From contig ONFR01000003.1 in assembly GCA_900317125.1 (NCBI GenBank), positions 62,001 through 126,000 of the forward strand: 64,000 bases of DNA, read 5' to 3'. Made by a program: the position numbers and the translations under genes. Below, piece by piece: positions 1 to 9,026 of the stretch. Every line of letters begins with the position of its first letter. Positions within the stretch are counted from its first letter, which is position 1. The notes under the pieces were generated by a model. The model was not told the DNA's origin and ran no database searches. It was given only the letters and a program-made list of their open reading frames with translations. Source of the stretch: an uncultured Bacteroidales bacterium (GTDB lineage: Bacteria; Bacteroidota; Bacteroidia; Bacteroidales; P3).

Positions 1-352
1 GGAGCGCTTCTTTGCCTTCTTCGGGAAGATGGGTGTGGGCAAGACCACGCTGATAAAGGCTCTGTGCGACCAGTTGGGTGTGAAGGAGGTGGTGTGTAGC
101 CCTACATTCGCCATCATCAACGAATACACCTCGGGCGAGGGAGAGCCGGTCTACCACTTCGACTTCTACAGGTTGAAGAGTGCGGAGGAAGCATACGACA
201 TAGGCTATGAGGAGTATTTCTACAGCGGTATGTATTGCTTCACGGAATGGACAGAAAAGATAGAACAACTGCTGCCCGAACACTATGTACGGGTGGAGAT
301 GAAAGAAACAAACGGAATAAGAACACTTATTGCAACAATAGTAAATGACTGA
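1..352 (+). CDS. tsaE: tRNA threonylcarbamoyladenosine biosynthesis ATPase TsaE (5' partial)
   Basis: The reading frame is open from base 2 and its first residues (ERFFAFFGKMGVGKTT) already carry the P-loop, so the true start lies before the window. TsaE is the ATPase partner of TsaD/TsaB in making the t6A modification at position 37 of ANN-decoding tRNAs. Seen here: the Walker A motif GKMGVGKTT, the family's SPTFAIINEY segment, the FDFYRL stretch and the TEWTEKIEQLLP block near the C-terminus. The stop (350-352) overlaps the rsfS start by 8 bases, so the two are translationally coupled. The internal ATG at base 29 falls inside the P-loop and cannot be the start. Confidence 0.93.
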   Translation, partial: ERFFAFFGKMGVGKTTLIKALCDQLGVKEVVCSPTFAIINEYTSGEGEPVYHFDFYRLKSAEEAYDIGYEEYFYSGMYCFTEWTEKIEQLLPEHYVRVEMKETNGIRTLIATIVND

Positions 353-704
353 ATCGGAAGTTTTGGCCAAACTGGCTGCCCAAGCATTGGGCGAGAAGAA
401 AGGTATAGACGTCCAGATACTGGATATGCGCAAATTGAAGAGTGCCCCGGCATCGTTCTTCGTGATAGCGTCGGGCAATGTGCCCTCGCATGTGAGCGCC
501 TTGAGCGACCATGTGCACGAGGTGGTGAAAAAAGCCACGGGGCTCAACCCTTCGAAAGTGGAAGGCTACGCCAATGCCGAGTGGATATTGATGGACTACT
601 TCGATGTGGTGGTGCATATCTTCCAGTCGGAGAAACGTGCTTTCTATAAGCTTGAGGAATTGTGGGCTGATGCCGAGCGTATCGAGGTCGGCGAAAACAA
701 ATAA
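345..704 (+). CDS. rsfS: Ribosomal silencing factor RsfS
   Basis: This 119-residue protein is a complete RsfS/Iojap (DUF143) domain. The family binds ribosomal protein uL14 on the 50S subunit and blocks subunit joining when nutrients are scarce. Visible family features are the ILDMRKL strand, the FFVIASG strand, the central DYFDVVVHIF block and the C-terminal FYKLEELWADA helix. Length is typical. It overlaps tsaE by 8 bases and is followed 9 bases later by ftsH, so it sits in a (+) strand housekeeping operon running at least to psd. Confidence 0.95.
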   Translation: MTESEVLAKLAAQALGEKKGIDVQILDMRKLKSAPASFFVIASGNVPSHVSALSDHVHEVVKKATGLNPSKVEGYANAEWILMDYFDVVVHIFQSEKRAFYKLEELWADAERIEVGENK

Positions 705-713
705 AGTAGTATA

Positions 714-2786
714 ATGGCAGAACAGAATAATAAACAGAATCCCGGACAGGGCTTTCCCGGCAACAACAAGGGCGGTCGCAAGCGCAACTGGGTGATGTTT
801 GTCATTTATGGCATCATCATTGTCACCCTGGGCACCATGCTGTTGCAGCAGGATGGCAGTGGCACCCCGCGTCCAATCAAATGGGCGAAGCTAGAGACCA
901 TTCTGGAGCGGCACGACTATTCGAAGATAATCATCGTAAACCAGAAGTACGCCGAGGTGTATATTAAGTCTTCAGCATTGAAAAGCGACACGATGTACAA
1001 TGACTTGGTGGGTCGCAATATGTTGGGGAAGGATGTGCCTGAGAGTAATTACTATAAGTACGATTTTGTCACTTTCGAGAACTTTGAGAAAGACCTGGAG
1101 AGCGTAGAGGAGCGGACCGGCGAGCGAGTGGACCTTACCCCCGAGGAACGTACAAGTCCGTGGCGTGACATCTTGGTAATCTTCGGTCCTTTCTTAATCT
1201 TGATTCTCTTCTTCGTGATAATGAGCCGTATCTCCCAACGCCAGATGGGCAGTGGTGGCGGTATCTTTGGAGTAGGGAAAAGCAAGGCGAAAGTGTACGA
1301 CGGGAAGACACCCACGAATATCACCTTCAAGGATGTGGCTGGACTGGCCGGCGCCAAGGAGGAGGTGATGGAGGTTGTGGACTTCCTGAAGAATCCGAAA
1401 AAGTATACCGATTTGGGTGGTAAGATTCCCAAGGGTGTGTTGCTGGTAGGGCCTCCGGGCACGGGTAAGACACTCCTGGCAAAGGCTGTGGCCGGTGAGG
1501 CCAATGTGCCCTTCTTCTCCATGTCGGGTTCCGATTTCGTCGAGATGTTTGTGGGCGTGGGTGCTTCGCGTGTGAGAGACCTCTTCGAGGAGGCCAAGAA
1601 GAAAGCTCCCTGCATCATCTTTATTGACGAGATTGATGCCGTAGGACGTGCGCGCGGCCATGCCGGATTGAGCAACGCCAACGACGAACGTGAGAATACC
1701 CTTAACCAGCTGCTTACCGAGATGGATGGTTTCAGTAGTGGAACCAACGTCATCGTGCTGGCCGCCACCAACCGTGCCGATGTGCTGGACAAAGCCCTCT
1801 TGCGTGCCGGCCGTTTCGACAGGCAGATCTATGTCGAGCTTCCCGACCTTGAGGAGCGAAAAGCCATCTTCGACGTGCACATGCGTCCGCTGAAACTGAA
1901 TGAGGATTCAGCAAGTGAGGATTGTATCGACCGCGATTTCCTTGCCAAGCAGACCCCGGGTTTCTCCGGCGCCGATATCGCCAACGTGTGTAACGAGGCG
2001 GCGCTCTGTGCCGCCCGAAAGGGGAAGAGCCTGATAGGCCGTCAGGATTTCCTGGATGCCATCGACCGCATCGTAGGCGGTTTGGAGAAAAGAACCAAGG
2101 TGCTTACAGAGCACGAGAAGAGAGTGGTGTCGTACCACGAGAGCGGACACGCATCGGTGAGTTGGCTCCTGCGTTGGGCCAATCCGCTGATTAAGGTGAC
2201 CATTGTTCCACGCGGCAACTCGCTTGGGGCGGCATGGTATCTGCCCGACGAGCGGCATCTGACCACCTATGCACAGATGTTTGACGAGATGACTAGCCTG
2301 ATGGCCGGTCGAGCCGCCGAGGATGTGGTATTCGGCGAAGTGGGTACCGGTGCCTTGAACGACATGGAACGTGCCACAAAGATGGCTCAGTCGATGGTGG
2401 TATACTATGGTATGAGCCCTCGAATCGGAAACATTAGTTTCTACGACTCGTCGGGTCAGACCGACTATGGATTCACCAAGCCCTTTAGCGACAAGACTGC
2501 CGAAGTCATCGACTCGGAGGTGAACCGCATTGTCGAGGAGGCTTATGCCCGTGCGAAGGAGATTATCGTGCAGCACCGTGCCCAGCTGGACGAGCTGGCA
2601 GGCCAGTTGTATGAGAAGGAGGTGCTCTTCCGCGACGATTTGGAACGTATCTACGGTCCGCGTGTCGCCGACCTGGAAGCACAGAAGCTGGTGGAAGATA
2701 AAAAAACGGAGAATGCCCAGCTCGAGAGTGGGACAAGCCACGATACCGACGAGAACACAGACACATCTAATAATATTGAAGCATGA
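714..2786 (+). CDS. ftsH: ATP-dependent zinc metalloprotease FtsH
   Basis: A 690-residue membrane-anchored AAA+ protease that degrades misfolded or regulatory membrane and cytosolic proteins. Two N-terminal membrane segments (about residues 25-44 and 150-170) flank a periplasmic domain. The AAA module has Walker A GPPGTGKT at about 246, Walker B IIFIDEID at about 302 and the second region of homology ending [10 protein letters not shown]. The zinc site is HESGH at about 475, which fits HExxH although HEAGH is commoner. The C-terminal tail after about 655 is acidic and low in complexity (ends TDTSNNIEA). The stop overlaps the cdsA start (ATGA), pointing to translational coupling. Confidence 0.97.
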   Translation: MAEQNNKQNPGQGFPGNNKGGRKRNWVMFVIYGIIIVTLGTMLLQQDGSGTPRPIKWAKLETILERHDYSKIIIVNQKYAEVYIKSSALKSDTMYNDLVGRNMLGKDVPESNYYKYDFVTFENFEKDLESVEERTGERVDLTPEERTSPWRDILVIFGPFLILILFFVIMSRISQRQMGSGGGIFGVGKSKAKVYDGKTPTNITFKDVAGLAGAKEEVMEVVDFLKNPKKYTDLGGKIPKGVLLVGPPGTGKTLLAKAVAGEANVPFFSMSGSDFVEMFVGVGASRVRDLFEEAKKKAPCIIFIDEIDAVGRARGHAGLSNANDERENTLNQLLTEMDGFSSGTNVIVLAATNRADVLDKALLRAGRFDRQIYVELPDLEERKAIFDVHMRPLKLNEDSASEDCIDRDFLAKQTPGFSGADIANVCNEAALCAARKGKSLIGRQDFLDAIDRIVGGLEKRTKVLTEHEKRVVSYHESGHASVSWLLRWANPLIKVTIVPRGNSLGAAWYLPDERHLTTYAQMFDEMTSLMAGRAAEDVVFGEVGTGALNDMERATKMAQSMVVYYGMSPRIGNISFYDSSGQTDYGFTKPFSDKTAEVIDSEVNRIVEEAYARAKEIIVQHRAQLDELAGQLYEKEVLFRDDLERIYGPRVADLEAQKLVEDKKTENAQLESGTSHDTDENTDTSNNIEA

Positions 2787-3619
2787 AGACATTCTGGATA
2801 CGTACAGCCAGCGCGACAGTATATGCCCTGCTTTTCCTCGGCTCCATCTATAGCGGACGTCTGGTAGGGGAGACGTGGGGTACTGTCATCCTGTCGGCTT
2901 TCGCCCTGTTTGTGGCGTTAGGCTGTACCTTTGAGTATTATCGTATTGCAGAGAAACATGGGGCACATCCAATAAAGCCGTTGGGCTATGCATTCAGCAC
3001 CGTTACTATTGTGGTGTGGGCTGTTAACCAGTTGTATGATGGTCCTGTTTTTGAAGTGGATGTCCTGGGTTGGATACTGCAGTTGTCATTGGTGATAACG
3101 CTTGCAGTCCAACTATGGCGCAAGACGGAGAACCCCTTTGCCGACGTGCTGCACACGCTGCTCCCCATGCTCTATGCAGCCACTCCGCTCTCGATGATGC
3201 CATACCTGCACTATTCGATGAATGTGCTGGTGATGTGTATTATCATGGTGTGGGTGAACGACTCGTTTGCCTACATGGGAGGCTCGCTGGTTGGCAAGCA
3301 CAAGATGTGGCCTCGCCATTCTCCCGGAAAGACTTGGGAAGGCACTGCCATCGGTGTGGCTGCAGCAGTGGCCGCAGGTCTGTTTGTCGGTCCGCTGTTT
3401 GAGACTCGTCTTGTGTGGTACGACTGGCTGATTCTGGGACTTGTATGTAGTATCATAGGTACATTGGGCGACTTGGTCGAGTCCATGCTCAAACGGTCGG
3501 TGGGGTTGAAAGACTCTGGCAACATCATGCCGGGTCATGGAGGAATCCTCGACCGGTTCGACAGTCTCCTTTTCATTCTTCCCGTAGCCACCGCCTACTG
3601 TTACCTCATGGTCCACTAA
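2783..3619 (+). CDS. cdsA: Phosphatidate cytidylyltransferase CdsA
   Basis: A 278-residue polytopic inner-membrane enzyme that makes CDP-diacylglycerol from CTP and phosphatidic acid, the branch point of phospholipid synthesis. The family signature is complete near the C-terminus: SMLKRSVGLKDSG followed by IMPGHGGILDR. Several hydrophobic membrane segments precede it. It overlaps ftsH by 4 bases and is followed 24 bases later by psd, so two steps of phosphatidylethanolamine synthesis lie together; the intermediate enzyme phosphatidylserine synthase (pssA) is not in this window. Confidence 0.95.
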   Translation: MKTFWIRTASATVYALLFLGSIYSGRLVGETWGTVILSAFALFVALGCTFEYYRIAEKHGAHPIKPLGYAFSTVTIVVWAVNQLYDGPVFEVDVLGWILQLSLVITLAVQLWRKTENPFADVLHTLLPMLYAATPLSMMPYLHYSMNVLVMCIIMVWVNDSFAYMGGSLVGKHKMWPRHSPGKTWEGTAIGVAAAVAAGLFVGPLFETRLVWYDWLILGLVCSIIGTLGDLVESMLKRSVGLKDSGNIMPGHGGILDRFDSLLFILPVATAYCYLMVH

Positions 3620-3643
3620 CATGAAATATTAAATCTTTAACCC

Positions 3644-4348
3644 ATGTATATCCATAAAGAAGGACGCAAGCTTATCGGGGTGACTTTCGCCATAGTGATG
3701 GTCATCTTCACTGCCATGATATTCTTTGTCCACCATTGGACATTCTTTCATGGCCTTTTTATCGCCATCCTTTTTGCACTTTGGGTGGCGGTTGCCCTTT
3801 TCTTCCGTATCCCGCGACGGGTCTTCACCGACGATGCCCAACGACTTATCTCTCCTGCCGACGGCACGATTGTGACCATCGAGGAGGTGGAAGAGAAAGA
3901 GTATATCAAAGACGAGTGCATCCAGATCAGTGTCTTCATGTATGGCACCGACGTCCATGTCAACCGCTATCCTTGCGATGGCACCATTGAATATTATAAG
4001 TATCATCGAGGTAATTATTTCGTGGCCTCCTATCCCAAGTCCAGCGACCTCAACGAACGTACCACAGTGGGACTCCGCCTGCCCGACGGACAGAAGATAG
4101 TCCTTCGTCAGGTGGCCGGCACCATGGCCCGCCGTATAGTCTGCTACGCCCGCGAAGGTGAGCAGGTGAAACAGAATCAGGAGATGGGCTTTATCAAGTT
4201 CGGCTCGCGTGTCGACATCTTCGTCCCCAAGCATTTCCTCATCGACGTCGATGTGCAGGACACCGTGCGCAACGCCATCTCGCCCATCTGCACCATCGTC
4301 CCAGTGCCGGAGGAGCATACTCAAACTGAGCCTGTCAACAACAACTAA
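3644..4348 (+). CDS. psd: Phosphatidylserine decarboxylase, short type
   Basis: This 234-residue protein belongs to the short phosphatidylserine decarboxylase class, which self-cleaves to generate a pyruvoyl cofactor and converts phosphatidylserine to phosphatidylethanolamine. Two membrane segments occupy the N-terminus (about 12-60). Family blocks follow in order: SPADGTIV, the DVHVNRYPCDG stretch, the NERTT segment, VAGTMARRIV, and the cleavage motif FGSRVD, where Ser supplies the pyruvoyl group. It follows cdsA closely and precedes the pseudouridine synthase by 13 bases. Confidence 0.93.
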   Translation: MYIHKEGRKLIGVTFAIVMVIFTAMIFFVHHWTFFHGLFIAILFALWVAVALFFRIPRRVFTDDAQRLISPADGTIVTIEEVEEKEYIKDECIQISVFMYGTDVHVNRYPCDGTIEYYKYHRGNYFVASYPKSSDLNERTTVGLRLPDGQKIVLRQVAGTMARRIVCYAREGEQVKQNQEMGFIKFGSRVDIFVPKHFLIDVDVQDTVRNAISPICTIVPVPEEHTQTEPVNNN

Positions 4349-4361
4349 CATCCCCCAGCAG

Positions 4362-5063
4362 ATGAGTATCGCCGACCAGATATTATACGAGGACAACCAC
4401 CTGATAGCTGTCAACAAACAGCCTGGGCAGATTGTCCAAGCCGATATCACTGGCGACACCTGCATGGCCGACCTCCTCAAGGCCTATATCAAGGAGCGCG
4501 ACGCCAAACCCGGCAATGTTTTCTGTGGCGTTATCCATCGCCTCGACCGTCCAGTGAGCGGGGTGGTTCTTTTTGCCAAAACCAGCAAAGCCCTCTCGCG
4601 CATGAATCAGATGGTGAAGGAGCGCGACTTCCAGAAGATATACAGGGCTGTGGTCACCCACATGCCACCTGCATCCCAAGGCCATCTCGAAGACTACCTT
4701 GTGCGTAATGCCAAGCTCAACAAGAGTTTCATTACTGCCGATAGCGCCAATCCCGAAGCCAAGCTCGCTTCTCTCGACTATCGTCTTCTTGCCACCTCCA
4801 AAGGCGGGTATCATCTGCTCGAGATTGAGTTGCATACTGGCCGCCATCACCAAATCCGCTGCCAACTAGCCCACATGGGGTGTCCCGTCAAGGGTGACCT
4901 GAAATATGGTGCCCCGCGTTCCAACCCCGACGGCAGCATCTCTCTTCATGCCTATCGTGTGTCCTTCGACCACCCGGTCCGGCACCAGCCCGTCGTCGTC
5001 ACTGCTCCTCAGCCGTGGCAGAATATGTTTCAAGAAATCAATTCCGAAAAAAAAACCTTTTAA
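4362..5063 (+). CDS. RluA-family RNA pseudouridine synthase
   Basis: A 233-residue protein of the RluA/RluC/RluD family, which isomerises uridine to pseudouridine in rRNA or tRNA. The catalytic motif HRLDRPVSGVVLFAK contains the essential Asp; the later GRHHQIRCQLAHMGCPVKGD block is the family's conserved RTHQIR-like region. No N-terminal S4 domain is present, so it is the compact form. The frame is open upstream to 4209, but that stretch overlaps psd and reads as Ser/Thr-rich junk, so ATG 4362 is chosen. Which RNA position it modifies cannot be told from the sequence. Confidence 0.9.
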   Translation: MSIADQILYEDNHLIAVNKQPGQIVQADITGDTCMADLLKAYIKERDAKPGNVFCGVIHRLDRPVSGVVLFAKTSKALSRMNQMVKERDFQKIYRAVVTHMPPASQGHLEDYLVRNAKLNKSFITADSANPEAKLASLDYRLLATSKGGYHLLEIELHTGRHHQIRCQLAHMGCPVKGDLKYGAPRSNPDGSISLHAYRVSFDHPVRHQPVVVTAPQPWQNMFQEINSEKKTF

Positions 5064-5065
5064 TA

Positions 5066-8000
5066 ATGAAAAGACATATCTTATTAATTTTATTCGTGCT
5101 CGTAGCTCTGTGCTCCGGGCGCGTATCGGCGCAGTCTCTCATCTCCCTGCACAGCGACTATTCCTCAACCCGTTTTGAGTTCCGCTGTCCACAGGTGAGC
5201 TTTGGCTCGCTCAATATTCAAGGCAACGTCTTCACGGTTGCCACCATCCCCGGAGCCTCCCCCTCGGTTCAGATTGGTGCCCCAGACCTTCCCATCATCT
5301 CCGAATACATCGAGATACCCGTGGGTGCCGAGGTCAAGGTAAAAGTGTCGGACGTTCAGCTCTCCAGCATGGGTCCAGGAGCCTTGGATAACCTCCTGGT
5401 GCCTGTGCAGCCGGCCCCATCAAAATCCGATGTGGGCGTGAAGCCCTTGGCATTCGACAGCCTGCTCTATGCCACCGACACTTTCTATCGTCACCCTGCT
5501 GCATGGGTCGACATCGTTGGAATAGCCCGCGACCGCCGGTTGGCCTTGCTGCGTATCTCGCCGCTGGCTTACAACCCCGTTACTGGCGAGCTGCAGCAGA
5601 TTACCTCCATGACGGTCACCATCACCTATGAAAATGCCGACATTGCAGCCACACAGCGGTTGCACACCCTCTACCATTCTCCCAATTTCAATTGGGGCCA
5701 GCGCATCGTCAACAGCCTCCCGTCCGCCAAGGAGGTCTGTCTCGAAGCTCCGCTGCATTACCTTATTGTCTCGCACCAGAGTTTCCGTGGGCAGCTCGAC
5801 TCCTTTGTCAACTGGAAGAAGCGTCAGGGATTCATCGTTACCGAGGTCTACACCGACGACCCTGGAGTGGGTTCTACTGCCATGTCCATCGCCCAATACG
5901 TCAAGGGGTTTTATACCAATGCCACACCCGAGCTTCCCGCCCCCACCTATCTGTTGCTAGTGGGCGACCATGCTCAGATTCCTGCTTTCTCTTCGCGTTG
6001 CTCTCGCCCTGCCAACGACCATGTGACAGACCTGTACTATGCCACTTGGACCGAAGGTGACCATATCCCCGACTGCTATTATGGTCGTTTCTCCGCCCGC
6101 ACAGTGGCCGAACTCCTTCCCCAAACTGAGAAAACCATCTTCTACGAGAGTTATGCCTTCCCCGACGACAGCTATCTGCGCACAGCAATCCTCATAGCTG
6201 GCGTAGACCAAGGCTATACTACCGACAATGCTTACCGCTATGCCGACCCGGCCATGGATTATGCTGCCAGCACCTATGTCAATTCCGGCAACGGATTTAC
6301 CGATGTACGTTACTATAAGAACAATGTCTCTTTTGCCCCCACGGGTGTTACCGTCACGGGTAGCAGCCAGCCCTCGGCCACGGCCAATGTCCTCATCCGG
6401 ATGTACAGCGAAGGCTGTGGGTTGGTCAACTACAGCGCCCATGGATTCGACGACAGCTGGTCTCAGCCCAATTTCTCGGCTGAACACGCCTCGCAGATGA
6501 CCAACCTCAACCGTCCCTCCCTCATGATTGGCAACTGCTGCCTGTCGGGCAAGTTCAACACAACCACCTACGATGCCTGTCTTGGCGAAGCCCTGTTGCG
6601 CCGAGAAGGCAATGCCGGTGCCGCCGCCTATATCGGTGGTACAAACTCCACTTACTGGCCGCATGATTTCTGCTGGGAAGTGGGTGTCCGCAACAATATC
6701 AGCAATACAATGAACACCACCTACGATGCCGCTAACCTTGGTATGTACGACCGCCTGTTCCACACCCACGGTGAAGCGTTTGCAGATTGGCATAACACGG
6801 TAGGAGCTATGGTCGCTGCAGGCAATGCTGCTGTCGAATCCTATGATGCCGGTTCCAACTATTCCCATTATTACTGGGAAATCTACGAACTCTTCGGCGA
6901 CCCCTCGCTCATGCCCTGGCTGTCGACTGCTGCCGATATGGAGGTGACTGCCACGAGCCCCGCCAGCATTGCCGAATCACACTATTCTGTCATCGCTGTG
7001 CCATACGCCTATGTCGCTTTGGTCGACCCCGAATCCAACACCCTCATTGCTGCCGCCTATGCCGACGAGAACGGCGATGCTGATTTGCAGCTCCCAGCCG
7101 ACTTCTCCGTCGGCGATTACGAGCTTGCTGTATGGGCACAGAATTACAAACCCTACTTCCAGCAGGTGTCGTTTGTCGTCTTCAGTGGCCCCTATGTCAT
7201 GGTCACCGACATTCAACCTTCCCAAGGCAAGCTAGTCCCTGGTCAGGCTACCACCTTCGACGTCACCATCGTCAATGTCGGAAACGCCTACCCAACTCTC
7301 GGCCTCGTCAACCTCTCTTCCAGCAACGAGGGGTTGACCATCGCCCAGCCCGAAGCGCATTTCGATGCCATCGCCCCCGGCGACACGCATGTGCTCTCTG
7401 GTCTCTGGCTGACCTATATCCCTGAACAATATGTCGACAATAGCACCATCTCTCTCACTGCTGTCACTAATTATGGTCCCGGCACTTCTACCAAGCACTT
7501 CCGCCTCCGCACCATCTCATCACGCCTTGTGCTGGCAGGGGTTGAGACTTCGTCCGAACTGTTGTCCGACTCCTCGTCTACCATCACTTGTCACGTCGTC
7601 AACCAGGGCCGTGAGGCAACACCAGCCCTTTCGCTTATGTTGCCCAACCTTTTCGGTTTCATGATAGACCAGCCTTCCCCGCAGATAGTCCCGGCATTGG
7701 AGCCTGGACAATCCGCCGATGTGGCATTCCCCGTCACGATGTCGTCCGAGTTGCCTGCGTCGCCTTTGCAGTTCGTGCTCAATGCCACCGACGGGAACGA
7801 CACGTTTATGGTTGACCGTTTCCATCTGCAGGCTGGGATTAGTCTGCTCGAAGACTTTGAATCAGGCGAAATCACCAAATTCAGCTGGTCCACAAACCGC
7901 TACCCATGGGTAATCACGGATGTCAATCCTTATCGCGGCAATTACTGTCTGCGCTCTTATGAAAATCTGTCCAACCGCTCCGAGTCGCGCCTTAACATCA

Positions 8001-8851
8001 ACTGGACTTCCTTGTTCGACGACAGTATTTCCTTCGCCTACAAAGTCTCAAGCGAGCAAAACTGGGACTTTTTCTACTTCTATGTCGATGGTGCCGAAAT
8101 CTTCTCTGCTTCAGGTCAGATGGAATGGACTCGGGTGAGTGTCCCCGTAACGGCAGGTTCCCATACATTTTCATTTTCCTACAAGAAAGACCAATTTGGA
8201 TCCGAAGGTAGCGACTGCGTGTGGATTGACGACGTGCATCTTCCCATGGTCGGCGATTCCATCCAGTTCCTTATCGACACCGTCTGTCAAGGCACCAGCT
8301 ACGAGTTTGGTAACTTAGGAGATTTGCCCACCGACCAACTTGGGCATTATTCCTATTCCGATACCCTCGCCACTGCTTATCTCTCGCTTCTTGTGACTCC
8401 TCAGCCGCAGGTTCATATCGAAGTTATCGGCACACCCGCCCTTGGGCAGTGCCTCCTGCTCAAAGCCACTGGCGCCAGCAACTATGTTTGGAACACCGGC
8501 GACTCTGCCGAGTGCATCGCCGTTTGCCCCGAGGAGGGCAGCCACTATTCTGTCACTGGCTATCGTGGTGGCTGTGAGGGCTCCGACCAAATCACCCTCC
8601 TTGGCATCAGCCAGGCTGGTGAGGCAAGTCCCGTCTCTGTCTTCCCCAATCCTGCCAGAGGCAGCGTCACTGTTCAGGCCGACAATATCCGCCACGTATG
8701 GCTCATCAATCTCATGGGTCAGACAGTCATGCGCTCCGATGTGCATGCATCGCGGCTTACGCTCCCCCTGCAAAACCTGCCCGAAGGAGTCTATTTTATC
8801 AAGGTTGAAACCCTCGAATCGGTCAGTACACAAAAACTGATAATAAAATAA
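5066..8851 (+). CDS. Gingipain-like C25 cysteine peptidase, T9SS-exported
   Basis: A 1261-residue secreted protein. The start at 5066 gives a signal peptide (MKRHILLILFVLVALC ... VSAQ). Residues about 25-215 look like a propeptide. The C25 catalytic domain follows, with YLLLVGDHAQIP, a YYGRFS segment, the catalytic His in NYSAHGFDD (about residue 459) and the catalytic Cys in IGNCCLSGKF (about 491-492). Ig-like and adhesion-type domains follow, then a T9SS type A sorting domain (VFPNPARGS ... EGVYFIKVET ... KLIIK). The C25 family includes the gingipains and T9SS sortase PorU. The C-terminal sorting domain argues for a cargo peptidase rather than PorU. It begins 2 bases after the pseudouridine synthase; a strong terminator follows. 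Confidence 0.9.
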   Translation: MKRHILLILFVLVALCSGRVSAQSLISLHSDYSSTRFEFRCPQVSFGSLNIQGNVFTVATIPGASPSVQIGAPDLPIISEYIEIPVGAEVKVKVSDVQLSSMGPGALDNLLVPVQPAPSKSDVGVKPLAFDSLLYATDTFYRHPAAWVDIVGIARDRRLALLRISPLAYNPVTGELQQITSMTVTITYENADIAATQRLHTLYHSPNFNWGQRIVNSLPSAKEVCLEAPLHYLIVSHQSFRGQLDSFVNWKKRQGFIVTEVYTDDPGVGSTAMSIAQYVKGFYTNATPELPAPTYLLLVGDHAQIPAFSSRCSRPANDHVTDLYYATWTEGDHIPDCYYGRFSARTVAELLPQTEKTIFYESYAFPDDSYLRTAILIAGVDQGYTTDNAYRYADPAMDYAASTYVNSGNGFTDVRYYKNNVSFAPTGVTVTGSSQPSATANVLIRMYSEGCGLVNYSAHGFDDSWSQPNFSAEHASQMTNLNRPSLMIGNCCLSGKFNTTTYDACLGEALLRREGNAGAAAYIGGTNSTYWPHDFCWEVGVRNNISNTMNTTYDAANLGMYDRLFHTHGEAFADWHNTVGAMVAAGNAAVESYDAGSNYSHYYWEIYELFGDPSLMPWLSTAADMEVTATSPASIAESHYSVIAVPYAYVALVDPESNTLIAAAYADENGDADLQLPADFSVGDYELAVWAQNYKPYFQQVSFVVFSGPYVMVTDIQPSQGKLVPGQATTFDVTIVNVGNAYPTLGLVNLSSSNEGLTIAQPEAHFDAIAPGDTHVLSGLWLTYIPEQYVDNSTISLTAVTNYGPGTSTKHFRLRTISSRLVLAGVETSSELLSDSSSTITCHVVNQGREATPALSLMLPNLFGFMIDQPSPQIVPALEPGQSADVAFPVTMSSELPASPLQFVLNATDGNDTFMVDRFHLQAGISLLEDFESGEITKFSWSTNRYPWVITDVNPYRGNYCLRSYENLSNRSESRLNINWTSLFDDSISFAYKVSSEQNWDFFYFYVDGAEIFSASGQMEWTRVSVPVTAGSHTFSFSYKKDQFGSEGSDCVWIDDVHLPMVGDSIQFLIDTVCQGTSYEFGNLGDLPTDQLGHYSYSDTLATAYLSLLVTPQPQVHIEVIGTPALGQCLLLKATGASNYVWNTGDSAECIAVCPEEGSHYSVTGYRGGCEGSDQITLLGISQAGEASPVSVFPNPARGSVTVQADNIRHVWLINLMGQTVMRSDVHASRLTLPLQNLPEGVYFIKVETLESVSTQKLIIK

Positions 8852-8870
8852 TTCCGATTTATATAGCTAC

Positions 8871-8907
8871 AAATCAGCTGGATGAATATCCGGCTGATTT
8901 TTTTTGT
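8871..8907 (+). terminator. Rho-independent terminator after the C25 peptidase gene
   Basis: A 12-bp stem (AATCAGCTGGAT paired with ATCCGGCTGATT, one G-U pair) is followed directly by a run of eight or more T. It separates the C25 gene from the arginine decarboxylase promoter. Confidence 0.88.
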
Positions 8908-8917
8908 GATTATTTTG

Positions 8918-8947
8918 TTTGTTTATTGATAAAAATATGTACCTTTG
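8918..8947 (+). promoter_or_regulatory. Bacteroidota promoter for the arginine decarboxylase gene
   Basis: The -33 box TTTG (8918-8921) and the -7 box TACCTTTG (8940-8947) match the TTTG/TAnnTTTG consensus of the Bacteroidota primary sigma factor with an 18-bp spacer. The transcript would carry a leader of about 70 bases before ATG 9027. Confidence 0.75.
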
Positions 8948-9026
8948 CAGCGCATTTGGATGGGCATTTATTTGCCAATCCGCTGCACTTGGATGGTGTT
9001 TATAACAATAAAACAAACTCACTCGG

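Noticed and set aside
4209..4361. N-terminal extension of the pseudouridine synthase
   Set aside because: It overlaps psd and encodes Ser/Thr/Pro-rich sequence unlike the family; ATG 4362 matches the family start.
5066..8851. PorU, the T9SS sortase, as identity of the C25 protein
   Set aside because: The C25 protein here ends in a sorting domain of cargo type, and no other T9SS machinery genes are adjacent; PorU remains possible only with better alignment.
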